Assembly: GCA_019136685.1 (NCBI GenBank)
Contig: JAGVTS010000197.1
Location: 1-32,549, forward strand
Direction: 5' to 3'
DNA: 32,549 nt
From: Bacillota bacterium
Lineage (GTDB): Bacteria; Bacillota; DTU025
The position numbers and the translations under genes are program-made. Positions within the stretch are counted from its first letter, which is position 1. Each line of letters begins with the position of its first letter. Positions 9,689 to 16,747 of the stretch are shown piece by piece. The notes under the pieces were generated by a model. That model did not search any database, was not told the origin of the DNA, and worked only from the letters and a program-made list of their open reading frames with translations.

Positions 9689-10780
9689 ATGTCACTTCAC
9701 GTACCAGAGGAGGCGCAGCAGGGCGCGGGGCGCGCGGCGCCACGTCGAAGCAGGTCTCGAAGGCGTAAGCCGCCCGTGCGGCGCCGGCGCGGTCCGGGGC
9801 TGGGTTTTGCTGTTGTAACCGGCATCCTGGGAGTCCTGATCAGCCCGGCAGTCTTACTTGCGTCAATTTTCCGCCCAAACATGCGAGTTGGCAAGCAGTG
9901 GGTGATCTCCATCGCCGTGCTCACTGGCATCTGCATATGCGTGGCATTTGCAGCCGCGTCGCAGATCGAACGATGGTCTGCCGATGCCGTGAGGGTCTTG
10001 GGCGCCTACGACTCGGCCCGCGTCCGAGTCCGGGATCTTCCGTTTGCCGAGAAGGTGAACTTCGAAGGACTGCGCAACGGCGTCGATCCATCGCTTCTGG
10101 CAGCAGTGATGTCGCAAAGCAGCGGGTTCCAAACAGACGCAGTGTCATGGCGCGGAGCGCGTGGCCTTATGCAGTTGATGCCGAAGGTGTGGGAAGAGTT
10201 CATGCCCGAAGCAGAGTGCCGAGGCGACCATGCACCGCCCGCGTGCTCCGAGACGTGCATCTACAGCGTGGACGCCAATCTCCGTGTAGGCGCCGCTTAT
10301 CTGCGTTGGCTGATAGATGCGAACCGAGGCGACATAGTGGCCGCTCTGGCCGAGTACAGCGCAGACCAACCGGCTGACTACGGCGAGCCGGTCGGCCTGG
10401 ACGAGACCGCCGGCCTCGATGAGGCGTCCGGCGGTGATGAGCCGGCCGACGCCGGTCGGCCGCAGGGTTACGTCAGGAGTATCATACAGGCGTGGATCAA
10501 CTACCGCGGAGAGCAGGGGCGGGTTCAAACCAAGCGAGTCACGACGGCAGCGTCAGTTCGCGCATGGGCAGGATGGGCGGCCATTGGACTTTTGTGCCTG
10601 CTAGCTGTATGGGCCGCCGTGAGATATCCCAACGTCGAGCGACCGCCGGAGGTAGGCGATCAAGCATTGAGCCCACAGCCAGAGCTGAGGGAGGAGTGCG
10701 CCGGTGGAGACCCTTGCGCGGCAACTGCGGGCGATGCTAGCGGCTCTGGCAGCGGGAATGCTGATGGGACTGCTCTTTGA
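9689..10780 (+). CDS. Membrane protein with a degenerate lytic-transglycosylase (SLT) domain, between yabP and yabQ
   Basis: A 363-residue protein with a very basic N-terminus (Arg-rich to about residue 35), two predicted membrane segments (about 37-60 and 72-90), an SLT-like domain (about 120-275) and a third membrane segment (about 292-311), with a Gly/Ser/Ala-rich tail. The fold markers GARGLMQLMP (156-165) and ANLRVGAAYLRWL (196-208) are clear. The catalytic glutamate of the ES-x-F motif is replaced: the residues read SQSSGF, with Ser144 in the Glu position. The usual YNAG motif reads YSAD, and an acidic GLDE-repeat insert follows. Hence it probably binds rather than cleaves peptidoglycan. 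The start has GGAGG 8 bases upstream. The gene overlaps yabQ by 77 bases. I know of no standard name. Confidence 0.8.
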   Translation: MSLHVPEEAQQGAGRAAPRRSRSRRRKPPVRRRRGPGLGFAVVTGILGVLISPAVLLASIFRPNMRVGKQWVISIAVLTGICICVAFAAASQIERWSADAVRVLGAYDSARVRVRDLPFAEKVNFEGLRNGVDPSLLAAVMSQSSGFQTDAVSWRGARGLMQLMPKVWEEFMPEAECRGDHAPPACSETCIYSVDANLRVGAAYLRWLIDANRGDIVAALAEYSADQPADYGEPVGLDETAGLDEASGGDEPADAGRPQGYVRSIIQAWINYRGEQGRVQTKRVTTAASVRAWAGWAAIGLLCLLAVWAAVRYPNVERPPEVGDQALSPQPELREECAGGDPCAATAGDASGSGSGNADGTAL

Positions 10781-11174
10781 TATCTCCACATTCCTCAGGC
10801 GACTGATGGGTTCGGGAAGGTTGGCGACGGCCTGCACTGACCTGTCCTTCTGGCTGTTTTCAGCTGCGATGACATTCGCCATGCTCATGCAGGCCAACCG
10901 CGGGGAGGTTCGCGTGTTTGTGATAGCGGGAATAGCGGGAGGTTTTTGGGTCTACTCCTTGACTATCAAGCATGGTGTATTTCCCATTCTGCTGTGGTGT
11001 GAGTCGGCAATACGAAAAACGGGGCACTGGGCGAGGCGCAGTTGCCGGTGGGGGCGCAGAGCTGCTGGCGGAATGAGTCGCGCAGTTCAGAAGGGATTTC
11101 TGAAAATGCGGCGAACACTACCGCAGTCACTCAGCCCAAAATCCCGATCCGGGCAGGGCCGCCAGGACGGGTGA
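10704..11174 (+). CDS. yabQ: Spore cortex biosynthesis protein YabQ
   Basis: A membrane protein required for spore cortex formation and expressed in the mother cell in B. subtilis. Family features are the N-terminal QLRAMLAALAAGMLMGLLFDI segment and hydrophobic segments around residues 43-60 and 70-88. A basic, Arg/Lys-rich C-terminus follows. It is 156 residues, somewhat shorter than the Bacillus protein. The GTG start at 10704 has GGAGG about 9 bases before it and lies inside the upstream gene, so translation is probably coupled. The position before divIC is conserved. Confidence 0.87.
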   Translation: METLARQLRAMLAALAAGMLMGLLFDISTFLRRLMGSGRLATACTDLSFWLFSAAMTFAMLMQANRGEVRVFVIAGIAGGFWVYSLTIKHGVFPILLWCESAIRKTGHWARRSCRWGRRAAGGMSRAVQKGFLKMRRTLPQSLSPKSRSGQGRQDG

Positions 11175-11202
11175 TGGGCGTAGCTGCGAAGGAGGCCGCC
11201 GT

Positions 11203-11529
11203 ATGTCTTCAAGGCTCACTGTTGTGCTTGTGGTGTTGCTCACAGTGTGCGTCGGCTTGACGTACATCGGTGGGCGGATGAGGCGCGCGGCTCTGGAGCG
11301 TGAGACTGAAGCATTACTCGAGGAATGCAGGGGGTGGGAACTGAGGCTTGATGAGCTCAGGAACGAGATAGACGCGGCCAGCACCAATGACTACGTGGAG
11401 AGGGCCGCCCGAGAGAAACTTGGCCTTGTCAAGTCGGGGGAGACTCTGTATATAGTCACTCAGCCCGATGCGAGCGGGTTCGTTCCAGTGCAGAAACGCC
11501 CGGGGAAGCCCATAGAGATCAACGACTGA
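11203..11529 (+). CDS. divIC: Septum formation initiator DivIC/FtsB
   Basis: A bitopic cell-division protein of the FtsB/DivIC family that works with FtsL and DivIB at the septum. One membrane segment (about residues 5-22) follows a very short cytoplasmic end. A coiled coil comes next (RAALERETEALLEECRGWE and on to residue 60), then the conserved YVERAAREKLGLVKSGE motif. It has 108 residues. GAAGGAGG precedes the ATG by about 7 bases. It is the last gene of the yabP-yabQ-divIC run before a new promoter. Confidence 0.92.
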   Translation: MSSRLTVVLVVLLTVCVGLTYIGGRMRRAALERETEALLEECRGWELRLDELRNEIDAASTNDYVERAAREKLGLVKSGETLYIVTQPDASGFVPVQKRPGKPIEIND

Positions 11530-11568
11530 AGCTGGGCTGCAAATCGTGTTCCAGTCGTGTTCCATTGA

Positions 11569-11598
11569 TTGACACTACGCCAAGCGCTCGTGTATAAT
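11569..11598 (+). promoter_or_regulatory. Strong SigA promoter for the S1-domain gene
   Basis: Perfect TTGACA (11569-11574) and TATAAT (11593-11598) boxes are 18 bases apart, with TG immediately before the -10. This is the best housekeeping promoter in the window and makes the S1 gene independent of the sporulation genes upstream. Confidence 0.85.
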
Positions 11599-11658
11599 AG
11601 AAACAACACTGGTCGGGGTGAAATCCCGGATCATCAAAACAGGAGGATCTGTCTTAGC

Positions 11659-12057
11659 ATGTCGTCAATTGAGGTCGGCTCAGTTCTGGAAGGCCGCGTC
11701 ACAGGAATCACCAGATTCGGAGCATTCGTCGATATTGGTGAAGGGAGGACGGGCCTCGTCCACATTTCTGAAATAGCCGACGCTTTTGTTCATGATGTCA
11801 ATGACTACCTAAAGCACAATGACATAGTACGAGTCAAGGTCATAGCCGTTGAAAGTGGCAAAGTCGGGCTTTCCATTAAGCAGGCGGATCCCAACTACCT
11901 CGCTCAGAGGGCTCGCCGCGACCGGGCGTATCAGCAGTCTTTTGAGGACAAACTCAGCAAGTTCCTCAAAGACAGCGACGAACGTCATCAGGACCTCAAG
12001 CGCAACCAGGATTCTAAGCGCGGAGGAAGGGGAACCCGTCTTTCCAGAATGGTTTGA
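11659..12057 (+). CDS. yabR: S1 RNA-binding domain protein (YabR-like general stress protein 13 family)
   Basis: A small RNA-binding protein with one S1 OB-fold in residues 1-75 (VGSVLEGRVTGITRFGAFVDI, LVHISEIAD, VRVKVIAVESGKVGLSIKQ). A charged, Lys/Arg/Asp-rich tail to residue 132 is probably disordered. The order divIC then S1 protein matches yabR of B. subtilis. ATG 11659 is preceded by AGGAGGA with 11-base spacing; a TTG at 11569 lies inside the -35 box and cannot be the start. It has its own promoter and terminator, so it is monocistronic. Its exact RNA target is unknown. Confidence 0.92.
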   Translation: MSSIEVGSVLEGRVTGITRFGAFVDIGEGRTGLVHISEIADAFVHDVNDYLKHNDIVRVKVIAVESGKVGLSIKQADPNYLAQRARRDRAYQQSFEDKLSKFLKDSDERHQDLKRNQDSKRGGRGTRLSRMV

Positions 12058-12080
12058 GAACTAGCATCGACATAGCCGCA

Positions 12081-12110
12081 GCACTCCCTGAAACGGAGTG
12101 CTTTTCTTTT
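12081..12110 (+). terminator. Rho-independent terminator after the S1-domain gene
   Basis: Stem GCACTCC / GGAGTGC (12081-12087 and 12095-12101) with a 7-base loop, followed by TTTTCTTTT. Confidence 0.9.
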
Positions 12111-12159
12111 GGTGATGACGGCGATACGATGGGACAGGATGAAGAGAGGGGATTGCTGG

Positions 12160-12864
12160 GTGATCAGTGAAGCGTGGGATCGGGCTAAGGCTCTCGACCT
12201 GGCAGTGGCTGCACGGCAGCTAGGCAGGCCTCTTGCGGGCAGGGTCATAGCCGTAGCCAAGCGCTGCTCGCACGGGCAACCACAAGTTCTGGTGACTTAC
12301 CCGCTGTTGCAGGCCGCGGAGCATGACGTGACGGAGCAAAACGTAGTGAAGCAGAATGTAGCGGAGCGTCCCGGCGATGCCGGGCCATGCTGCGGTTCGG
12401 CCCCTGGCGTTCCACCGAGATGGGCCCCATTCCCCACAGTCTTCTGGCTCACATGCCCCTATGTGCGGAGCGCGGTGGCGACCCTTGAAAGCCGGGGCAT
12501 GATAGAAGACTTCCGGTGCAGGATACGCGAGGACGAAGTGTTTCGGCGGAAATACGAAGACGCCAACACCAGATACGCGTCGCAACGAATGGGGCTGCTG
12601 GATGCAGCTGATCGGGCTCGACTGCAGATGGACGCGGAGAAGGACGGGCCCGGCGCGGGAGTGCTGCGGGTGATTGCCGAGTCTGGGGTAGGCGGCACGG
12701 CGGACTGGACGGGCGTGAAATGCCTGCACATGAATGTCGCCGACTCCATGGCCGGCAATGCCAACCCCGTGGGTGAGCTGTGCGTACAGCGGCTGGTCGA
12801 GGATGGCGCAGGGCCAGGACTCGAGTGTTCCGATGGTCGGTGTGTGCCGTGGGCGTATCCCTGA
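12160..12864 (+). CDS. DUF501 family protein
   Basis: A conserved protein of unknown function found in Actinobacteria and some Bacillota, often near cell-division and murein genes. Family marks are VAARQLGRPLAG, FPTVFWLTCPYVRSAVATLE, GVGGTADWTGVKCLHMNVAD and AGNANPVGE; the Cys and His residues in TCPY and KCLHMNVAD could be functional. The start is uncertain: GTG 12160 has AGAGGGGA 7 bases upstream and gives 234 residues; ATG 12139 and TTG 12109 are alternatives, the last inside the terminator T-tract. An insert near residues 55-70 is a threefold 5-residue repeat (DVTEQ, NVVKQ, NVAER), unusual for the family. It takes the place where spoIIE often lies in other spore formers. Confidence 0.85.
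   Translation: MISEAWDRAKALDLAVAARQLGRPLAGRVIAVAKRCSHGQPQVLVTYPLLQAAEHDVTEQNVVKQNVAERPGDAGPCCGSAPGVPPRWAPFPTVFWLTCPYVRSAVATLESRGMIEDFRCRIREDEVFRRKYEDANTRYASQRMGLLDAADRARLQMDAEKDGPGAGVLRVIAESGVGGTADWTGVKCLHMNVADSMAGNANPVGELCVQRLVEDGAGPGLECSDGRCVPWAYP
12325..12369 (+). repeat. Three 15-bp tandem repeats inside the DUF501 gene
   Basis: Three diverged 15-base units (12325-12339, 12340-12354, 12355-12369) encode DVTEQ, NVVKQ and NVAER. They preserve the frame and expand a loop of the protein. Confidence 0.6.
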
Positions 12865-12910
12865 TGGGATGGCCCCGGCAGCCGCGCATGGCGTAACCGG
12901 GTGCAAACGT

Positions 12911-12918
12911 GGTATACT
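12911..12918 (+). promoter_or_regulatory. Possible extended -10 promoter for tRNA-Leu
   Basis: TGG-TATACT (-10 at 12913-12918) lies 36 bases before the tRNA. No good -35 box is seen. Confidence 0.4.
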
Positions 12919-12953
12919 CCTGATGGATACCTTTGCAGATGCAGCTGAAACAT

Positions 12954-13040
12954 GCCGGAGTGGCGGAATGGCAGACGCAGGGGACTTAAAATCCTTTGCT
13001 CGATGAGGGCGTGCGGGTTCGAATCCCGCCTCCGGCACCA
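12954..13040 (+). tRNA. tRNA-Leu (anticodon UAA)
   Basis: Acceptor stem GCCGGAG (12954-12960) pairs with CTCCGGC (13030-13036), followed by A and an encoded CCA. The anticodon loop CTTAAAA carries TAA at 12987-12989, reading the UUA codon. The T-arm GCGGGTTCGAATCCCGC is perfect, and the long variable arm (about 12996-13011) marks a class II tRNA. It stands alone, with a hairpin downstream. Confidence 0.97.
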
Positions 13041-13058
13041 GATAAACAACAGTTTGAG

Positions 13059-13083
13059 GCAGGGCTCTGGGCCCTGCTGCTTT
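13059..13083 (+). terminator. Probable terminator after tRNA-Leu
   Basis: Stem GCAGGGC / GCCCTGC (13059-13065, 13071-13077) with a 5-base loop, followed by TGCTTTC. The T-tract is poor. Confidence 0.5.
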
Positions 13084-13275
13084 CGTTGGAGTAGGGAATG
13101 TGGCTTTGTCTAGCCTGTGGGAAAACCGCACGGCCTTTTCGCCATCCTAGCGGAAAACCCAAAGGTGATGGGATGGGCTGGGAAGTTCGTAGTATATGCT
13201 AGCACTTCCTTACTACCGCCAGACCGGAGCCGGCCGACAGAGGCGATCAAGCAGTCACTGGTGGGGGGTGGGCAC

Positions 13276-14118
13276 ATGAGCCAGGGTCGGGTTCCTGTCT
13301 GCGGAGAGGTATCGTGGAAAGGGCTTGAGCCCTCCAACTTACTTTACGTGTGTTCGTGTGGCCATGTTGACGACTACGACCCGCTCCTTGTTGAGAGCAG
13401 GCGACAGTATCTGGAAACCGAGAGGGAGGCAGGCCTTGAGATTGTGGTCGCCCATGTTGGCGGAAGACCCCTGGGCTTCGCCGAGATAGTCCCGCTAGAG
13501 ACAGCAGCGCGAGACGTTGGGGGTGACCACGCCGTCCTCCTACACTGTGTCAACGTCTTCGAACGGGGCCGGGGGCTGGGCCGAGCCCTAGTGACCGAGG
13601 TGTCGCGGAGGGCGGCAGCGCAGGGTCGAGGAGTTGTTGTCGATGCCTGTTCACATGTATGGGGCTTCATGCCAGAGGAGTTCTTCCTCAGGCTAGGATT
13701 CGACGTGGCCGAGGATCGGGGGCGGCGACGGCTTATGCACAGGAGCCTGCCCCCTGACGCTCGCCAGCCTTACTATCTTGAACCACGATATGATCCTCCG
13801 CCCGCTGCCGGAGGTCAGGTGCTGGTTGACGTCTTCTTCACCCCTCTGTGCAGTGGGCGGTTGTCGGAGGAGGCCGCTGTCATTAGGCGCGCCGCCGCCT
13901 CCTATGGAGACAGAGTCCTAGTTCGAGAATGGGATGCAAGTGACCCGGTCATCCGAAAGCGCTTCGGGATAGCCCGAGCTATCTTTGTGAACGGACTCAT
14001 GCGACCAAACGATGACACGATCGCCCTGGACGAAGCTGCTGCTCTGATTGTAGATGCTCTTACCCGGCCGGCCTCAACTCAGCCCGTATGGGATGACTCG
14101 ATCTCCCGCTTGTTCTAG
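13276..14118 (+). CDS. GNAT acetyltransferase fused to a thioredoxin-like domain (YoaP-like architecture)
   Basis: Residues about 1-155 are a GNAT acyltransferase: EIVVAHVGGRPLGFAEIVP forms strands 2-4, and the acetyl-CoA loop ERGRGLGRALVTEV follows. FFLRLGFDVAED is the typical C-terminal element. Residues about 180-265 resemble a thioredoxin fold (VLVDVFFTPLCSGRLSEEA then VREWDASDPVIRKRFGIARAIFVNG) with a single cysteine instead of CxxC. B. subtilis YoaP has a comparable two-domain plan, but I cannot confirm orthology. ATG 13276 follows GGTGGGGGGTG; the longer frame from 13117 has no ribosome binding site. The substrate is unknown; a metal- or thiol-related stress role is only a guess. Confidence 0.75.
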   Translation: MSQGRVPVCGEVSWKGLEPSNLLYVCSCGHVDDYDPLLVESRRQYLETEREAGLEIVVAHVGGRPLGFAEIVPLETAARDVGGDHAVLLHCVNVFERGRGLGRALVTEVSRRAAAQGRGVVVDACSHVWGFMPEEFFLRLGFDVAEDRGRRRLMHRSLPPDARQPYYLEPRYDPPPAAGGQVLVDVFFTPLCSGRLSEEAAVIRRAAASYGDRVLVREWDASDPVIRKRFGIARAIFVNGLMRPNDDTIALDEAAALIVDALTRPASTQPVWDDSISRLF

Positions 14119-14270
14119 CGGGGCGTCAGGCTAGCAGGCGGCTCCAGCGGCACGCCGATAACAGGCGCATTCAGCAGACGCAGTGGTACGTTAGCCGTCT
14201 TAGCGGTAGGTTGTCGCGGCGTTGCTGATGTGCAGAGTCGTTGGGCCGAATTCCGGGAGGTGAGAAGGTC

Positions 14271-14642
14271 TTGGGGGTTCACTACCCTGAGGTCGGAGTC
14301 TGTGGGCTGTCGTGCCGCCTGTGCCCACACTACCACACCGTTGGCGAGAGTCGCTGTAGCGGCTGCAAGGGTGAGATGCGCATGACGGTCGGGTGTCCCT
14401 TCATCACGTGCGCCGTCAAGCGCAAAGGCATCGAGTTTTGCTGGGAGTGCGAAGACGGCGGTTCATGTAAGCGGTGGGCAGAGCACAGGAGACTTGGGCG
14501 TGAGCGAGACTCTTTCGTCTGCTATGCGGCGCTCGAGGATAACATCGCAGTGATCGAGCGAATAGGGATTGAGGCTTTCGCAGATGAGCAGCGACTGCGA
14601 GAGGTCCAAGCTTCTGCACGCGCAGCTCGATGCCGTCGCTAG
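14271..14642 (+). CDS. Cysteine-rich DUF3795 family protein
   Basis: A 123-residue protein with the DUF3795 cysteine pattern: CGLSCRLCPHY, CSGCKGEM, CPFITCAVKRKGIEFCWEC, then GGSCKRW and a helical C-terminus. The clustered cysteines suggest a zinc or Fe-S site. No function is known for the family. The TTG start at 14271 is preferred because GGGAGGTG (14255-14262) precedes it by 8 bases; an upstream TTG at 14241 has no such site. The 150-base gap before it holds nothing I can identify. It is the last intact gene before the scarred region. Confidence 0.78.
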   Translation: MGVHYPEVGVCGLSCRLCPHYHTVGESRCSGCKGEMRMTVGCPFITCAVKRKGIEFCWECEDGGSCKRWAEHRRLGRERDSFVCYAALEDNIAVIERIGIEAFADEQRLREVQASARAARCRR

Positions 14643-15115
14643 CTTGCACTCCTACAGGATCGCCCTTCGGAAGTAGGCTGTACGTGGACGTTATCCCCAG
14701 CCTAGTTACAATGATTGAGGGCCGGCCCCGATTCGCGATTTCGTGAGTTATGATGGCGGTAGAGCCCATCAGAAGCTTGCGATGCAAAACAGCTGCTACC
14801 GGCTGCACGCGCGGTTCTATAGGCTGGCAACGCGGGAGTGAACGCCTCGCGCAAACAAAGGGGTCTGCTCTGCCTCAGAGCCCCCCGGTCGCCGAACGAA
14901 GCGGCCTTACGCAGGGACGTATCCGTCAAGGCCACGGTTAGCAGGGAGTTGCCGAGCCTCTGCCAGCCGACGATAGGTCGCAGACTGCGTTCCGAAGAGC
15001 TCTGGCAGCCGCTGAACGCACTTCCAGCCCGCCTTTCGCCTTCAGGTGAACAAAGGTTCTACTCATGTGCCACTCACTTCTCTCAACGACAGTCTTGATA
15101 ATGGAGGGTCATCGC
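14643..15115. other. Gene-poor stretch, possibly degraded coding sequence
   Basis: Short open frames exist (for example 14838-15098) but have no ribosome binding site and no recognisable family. One start-less frame before 14840 contains CYRLHARFYRLATRE, faintly like the N-terminal helix of group II intron reverse transcriptases, too weak to call. Confidence 0.4.
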
Positions 15116-15382
15116 ATGCCCAGAGGGGGTCGTCTGTTCGGCGATCAGCTTGTTACGGCAACCGAGTTGAACCGGCGCAGTGGCGCCATCCTTGATATGG
15201 CCCTGAGCAAGCCGGTTACGATTACGCGTAACGACCAGCACTTTGCGCTTCTACGTCGTGAGTTGGTCGCACAACTGTCCGCGCTTTCCGATCAGGTGAG
15301 CATGTATGCGGAGGCTGTCGAGGGCGTCATTCATGAATGGCACGAAAGCGCCATTGCAGCGGAAAGCGAGGTACTGGACTAG
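15116..15382 (+). CDS. Phd/YefM-type antitoxin-like protein
   Basis: An 88-residue protein whose first half resembles the DNA-binding domain of prevent-host-death antitoxins: VTATELNRRSGAILDMA, then PVTITRNDQHFALLRRE. The second half (about 50-88) is helical and acidic, as expected for a toxin-neutralising tail. ATG 15116 has GGAGGG about 8 bases upstream. No recognisable toxin follows: the next 360 bases hold only two tiny overlapping ORFs. It may be an orphan antitoxin, or the toxin may be small and unrecognised. Family call moderately sure, partner unknown. Confidence 0.65.
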   Translation: MPRGGRLFGDQLVTATELNRRSGAILDMALSKPVTITRNDQHFALLRRELVAQLSALSDQVSMYAEAVEGVIHEWHESAIAAESEVLD

Positions 15383-15450
15383 GCGTTTGAGGCCGAGTCG
15401 GAACCGATAGCGCTTACTCCGCCGTCAAACGATAGGGGAACGATCGACGC

Positions 15451-15582
15451 ATGAGTCCGATTGAGGAGCTCTCGCAGCCGAAGGACTATGCTGGTGATGA
15501 CAACGGTTGGACGGCTCTCGTCTATTATGCCGGGGAGCATCCACCCAAGGGTGAGGCCCCATCTCCCCCCAGGTTCCTATGA
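15451..15582 (+). CDS. Small ORF downstream of the antitoxin, hypothetical
   Basis: A 43-residue frame (starts MSPIEELSQPKDY, then a GWTALVYYAG stretch and a Pro-rich end). It begins 68 bases after the antitoxin gene with AGGGGAA 10 bases before the ATG. Its stop overlaps an ATG (ATGA) of a second small frame. I recognise no family. It could be a truncated toxin or second antitoxin subunit. Confidence 0.35.
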   Translation: MSPIEELSQPKDYAGDDNGWTALVYYAGEHPPKGEAPSPPRFL

Positions 15583-15740
15583 GAATCGCCTGTAGGAGCG
15601 GTTCTTCTTCTAGTCTTGATACACCGGCGCATCATAGTGTCACCAATGAGACTCAGGAGTTCCGGTCTGTTGACTCCATCATCCGGGAGAAGTCTGACGC
15701 GGACCGTCGCCGATTCGGTGTGACAGAGAAGTCGGCCTAG
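15579..15740 (+). CDS. Second small ORF downstream of the antitoxin, hypothetical
   Basis: A 53-residue frame overlapping the previous one by ATGA, with no ribosome binding site of its own. The C-terminal half, around SVDSIIREKSDADRRRFG, is charged and looks protein-like. The N-terminal half is Ser-rich and unconvincing. The two small frames may be pieces of one disrupted gene. Confidence 0.25.
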   Translation: MRIACRSGSSSSLDTPAHHSVTNETQEFRSVDSIIREKSDADRRRFGVTEKSA

Positions 15741-16504
15741 GAATCCGCTCCAAATGCGCGCTAATGGAAGCCTGCCAGGCTCTTTGAGAGCTGCTTAGCG
15801 GCATAATATGGGCTAGCGCAAGGCTTTCACATCCTTCGGGCCGCGAATCTTGTGGTTTTGGGCTTCTGAGATCCCGTCCTGCTTGCCATTTCAGGTCGTC
15901 TCCCGCCCGGAACCGACACTACTCCCTTGGCGATGCTACCCAGCAGCTGCCGCAGCGACTCGGGCAAAGGCCTTGATGTCTAGATCGATGCTTCTGCCCC
16001 TCTTCACCTGACACAGTCCATTGCCGAGCACGATTTGACACGCGTCATGCTATGAGGTACCGTACGGACATCGTCAGGACCTTCGTTGATGGGGATGCAC
16101 ACCAGCTATGCGCTACTGGTCGACTGTCAACGAGTCACGCCGTGAACGACGGTCACTGATCGTAGAGATGGAATTATGGTTTTCGCGGTCACTCCGCACC
16201 ACGCCGTAGTTCTGGGCCAACTCACAGCGTGAGGTTGATCTGTGGACTCTGCAGGGCCGAGTAGGGCAGAAAGTGAGGATGCTGACCATGGACGATAAGC
16301 TGTCTTGGCAAGGCAGCTTATGCTAATTGTGTTTGGGGTTGCCGAATGCCGGTGGAGATCATTGTCGATCACTGGAACCCGGGCTAACGTCGCTATCGAC
16401 ATGAAACGTTCTGGTACGGTCCAAAGTCGTGCTCCTTCTACCGAGCGGGTGCAACCCGAAAGGCGCCTGGTCGCAAGGGCATGATGTGGGAGGAAGCGGA
16501 CTGG
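15741..16504. other. Long stretch without a recognisable gene
   Basis: Stop codons break all frames; the only frame over 100 codons (minus strand 16127-16528) has no family features or ribosome binding site. The 27-bp palindrome at 16295-16321 is the only structure I can support. Confidence 0.5.
16295..16321. repeat. 27-bp near-perfect palindrome
   Basis: Arms ATAAGCTGTCTTG and CAAGGCAGCTTAT flank a single central G. Twelve of 13 pairs match and the other would be a G-T wobble. No T-tract follows, and the one-base centre is poor for an RNA hairpin, so a protein-binding or recombination site is as likely as a terminator. Confidence 0.6.
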
Positions 16505-16747
16505 GTGGATGAGGAGCGAACGGCACACCGCGAATGGGACGAGTCTTTTCGGCGGGGCGTTCGTTACTCAATCAAGCATGCTCTTGAGCAGGGCTTAACA
16601 GATGATGCGGCGGTCGAACAGCTTGTCGCTCAGATCTGCTACAGAGCCGCAGACCTGGGATATCTCCTGGACGTGACTGGTCAGAGGCTGTCGGCTCTCT
16701 CCGAGGCGCTGAGAGATGAGACTGAGCTTGGCCCAGATACTGAGTGA
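16505..16747 (+). CDS. Hypothetical helical protein
   Basis: An 80-residue, acidic, mostly helical protein (SFRRGVRYSIKHALEQG, then AAVEQLVAQICYRAADLGYLL). I recognise no family. GTG 16505 is preferred because GGGAGG lies at 16488-16493, 11 bases upstream. The ATGs at 16481 and 16484 have no ribosome binding site. It sits between the 27-bp palindrome and the inverted-repeat element, so it may be cargo or a remnant of a mobile element. Confidence 0.5.
   Translation: MDEERTAHREWDESFRRGVRYSIKHALEQGLTDDAAVEQLVAQICYRAADLGYLLDVTGQRLSALSEALRDETELGPDTE

Noticed and set aside
12220..13131. 303-codon frame on the minus strand opposite DUF501 and tRNA-Leu
   Set aside because: It crosses the tRNA and mirrors a conserved DUF501 gene, so it is an antisense shadow of GC-rich sequence.
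14750..14840. Faint likeness to the start of a group II intron reverse transcriptase (CYRLHARFYRLATRE)
   Set aside because: Too short, no start codon, no RT motifs and no intron domain V-like hairpin seen nearby.
16127..16528. 133-codon open frame on the minus strand
   Set aside because: No ribosome binding site, no recognisable domains, and it overlaps the better-supported plus-strand gene at 16505.
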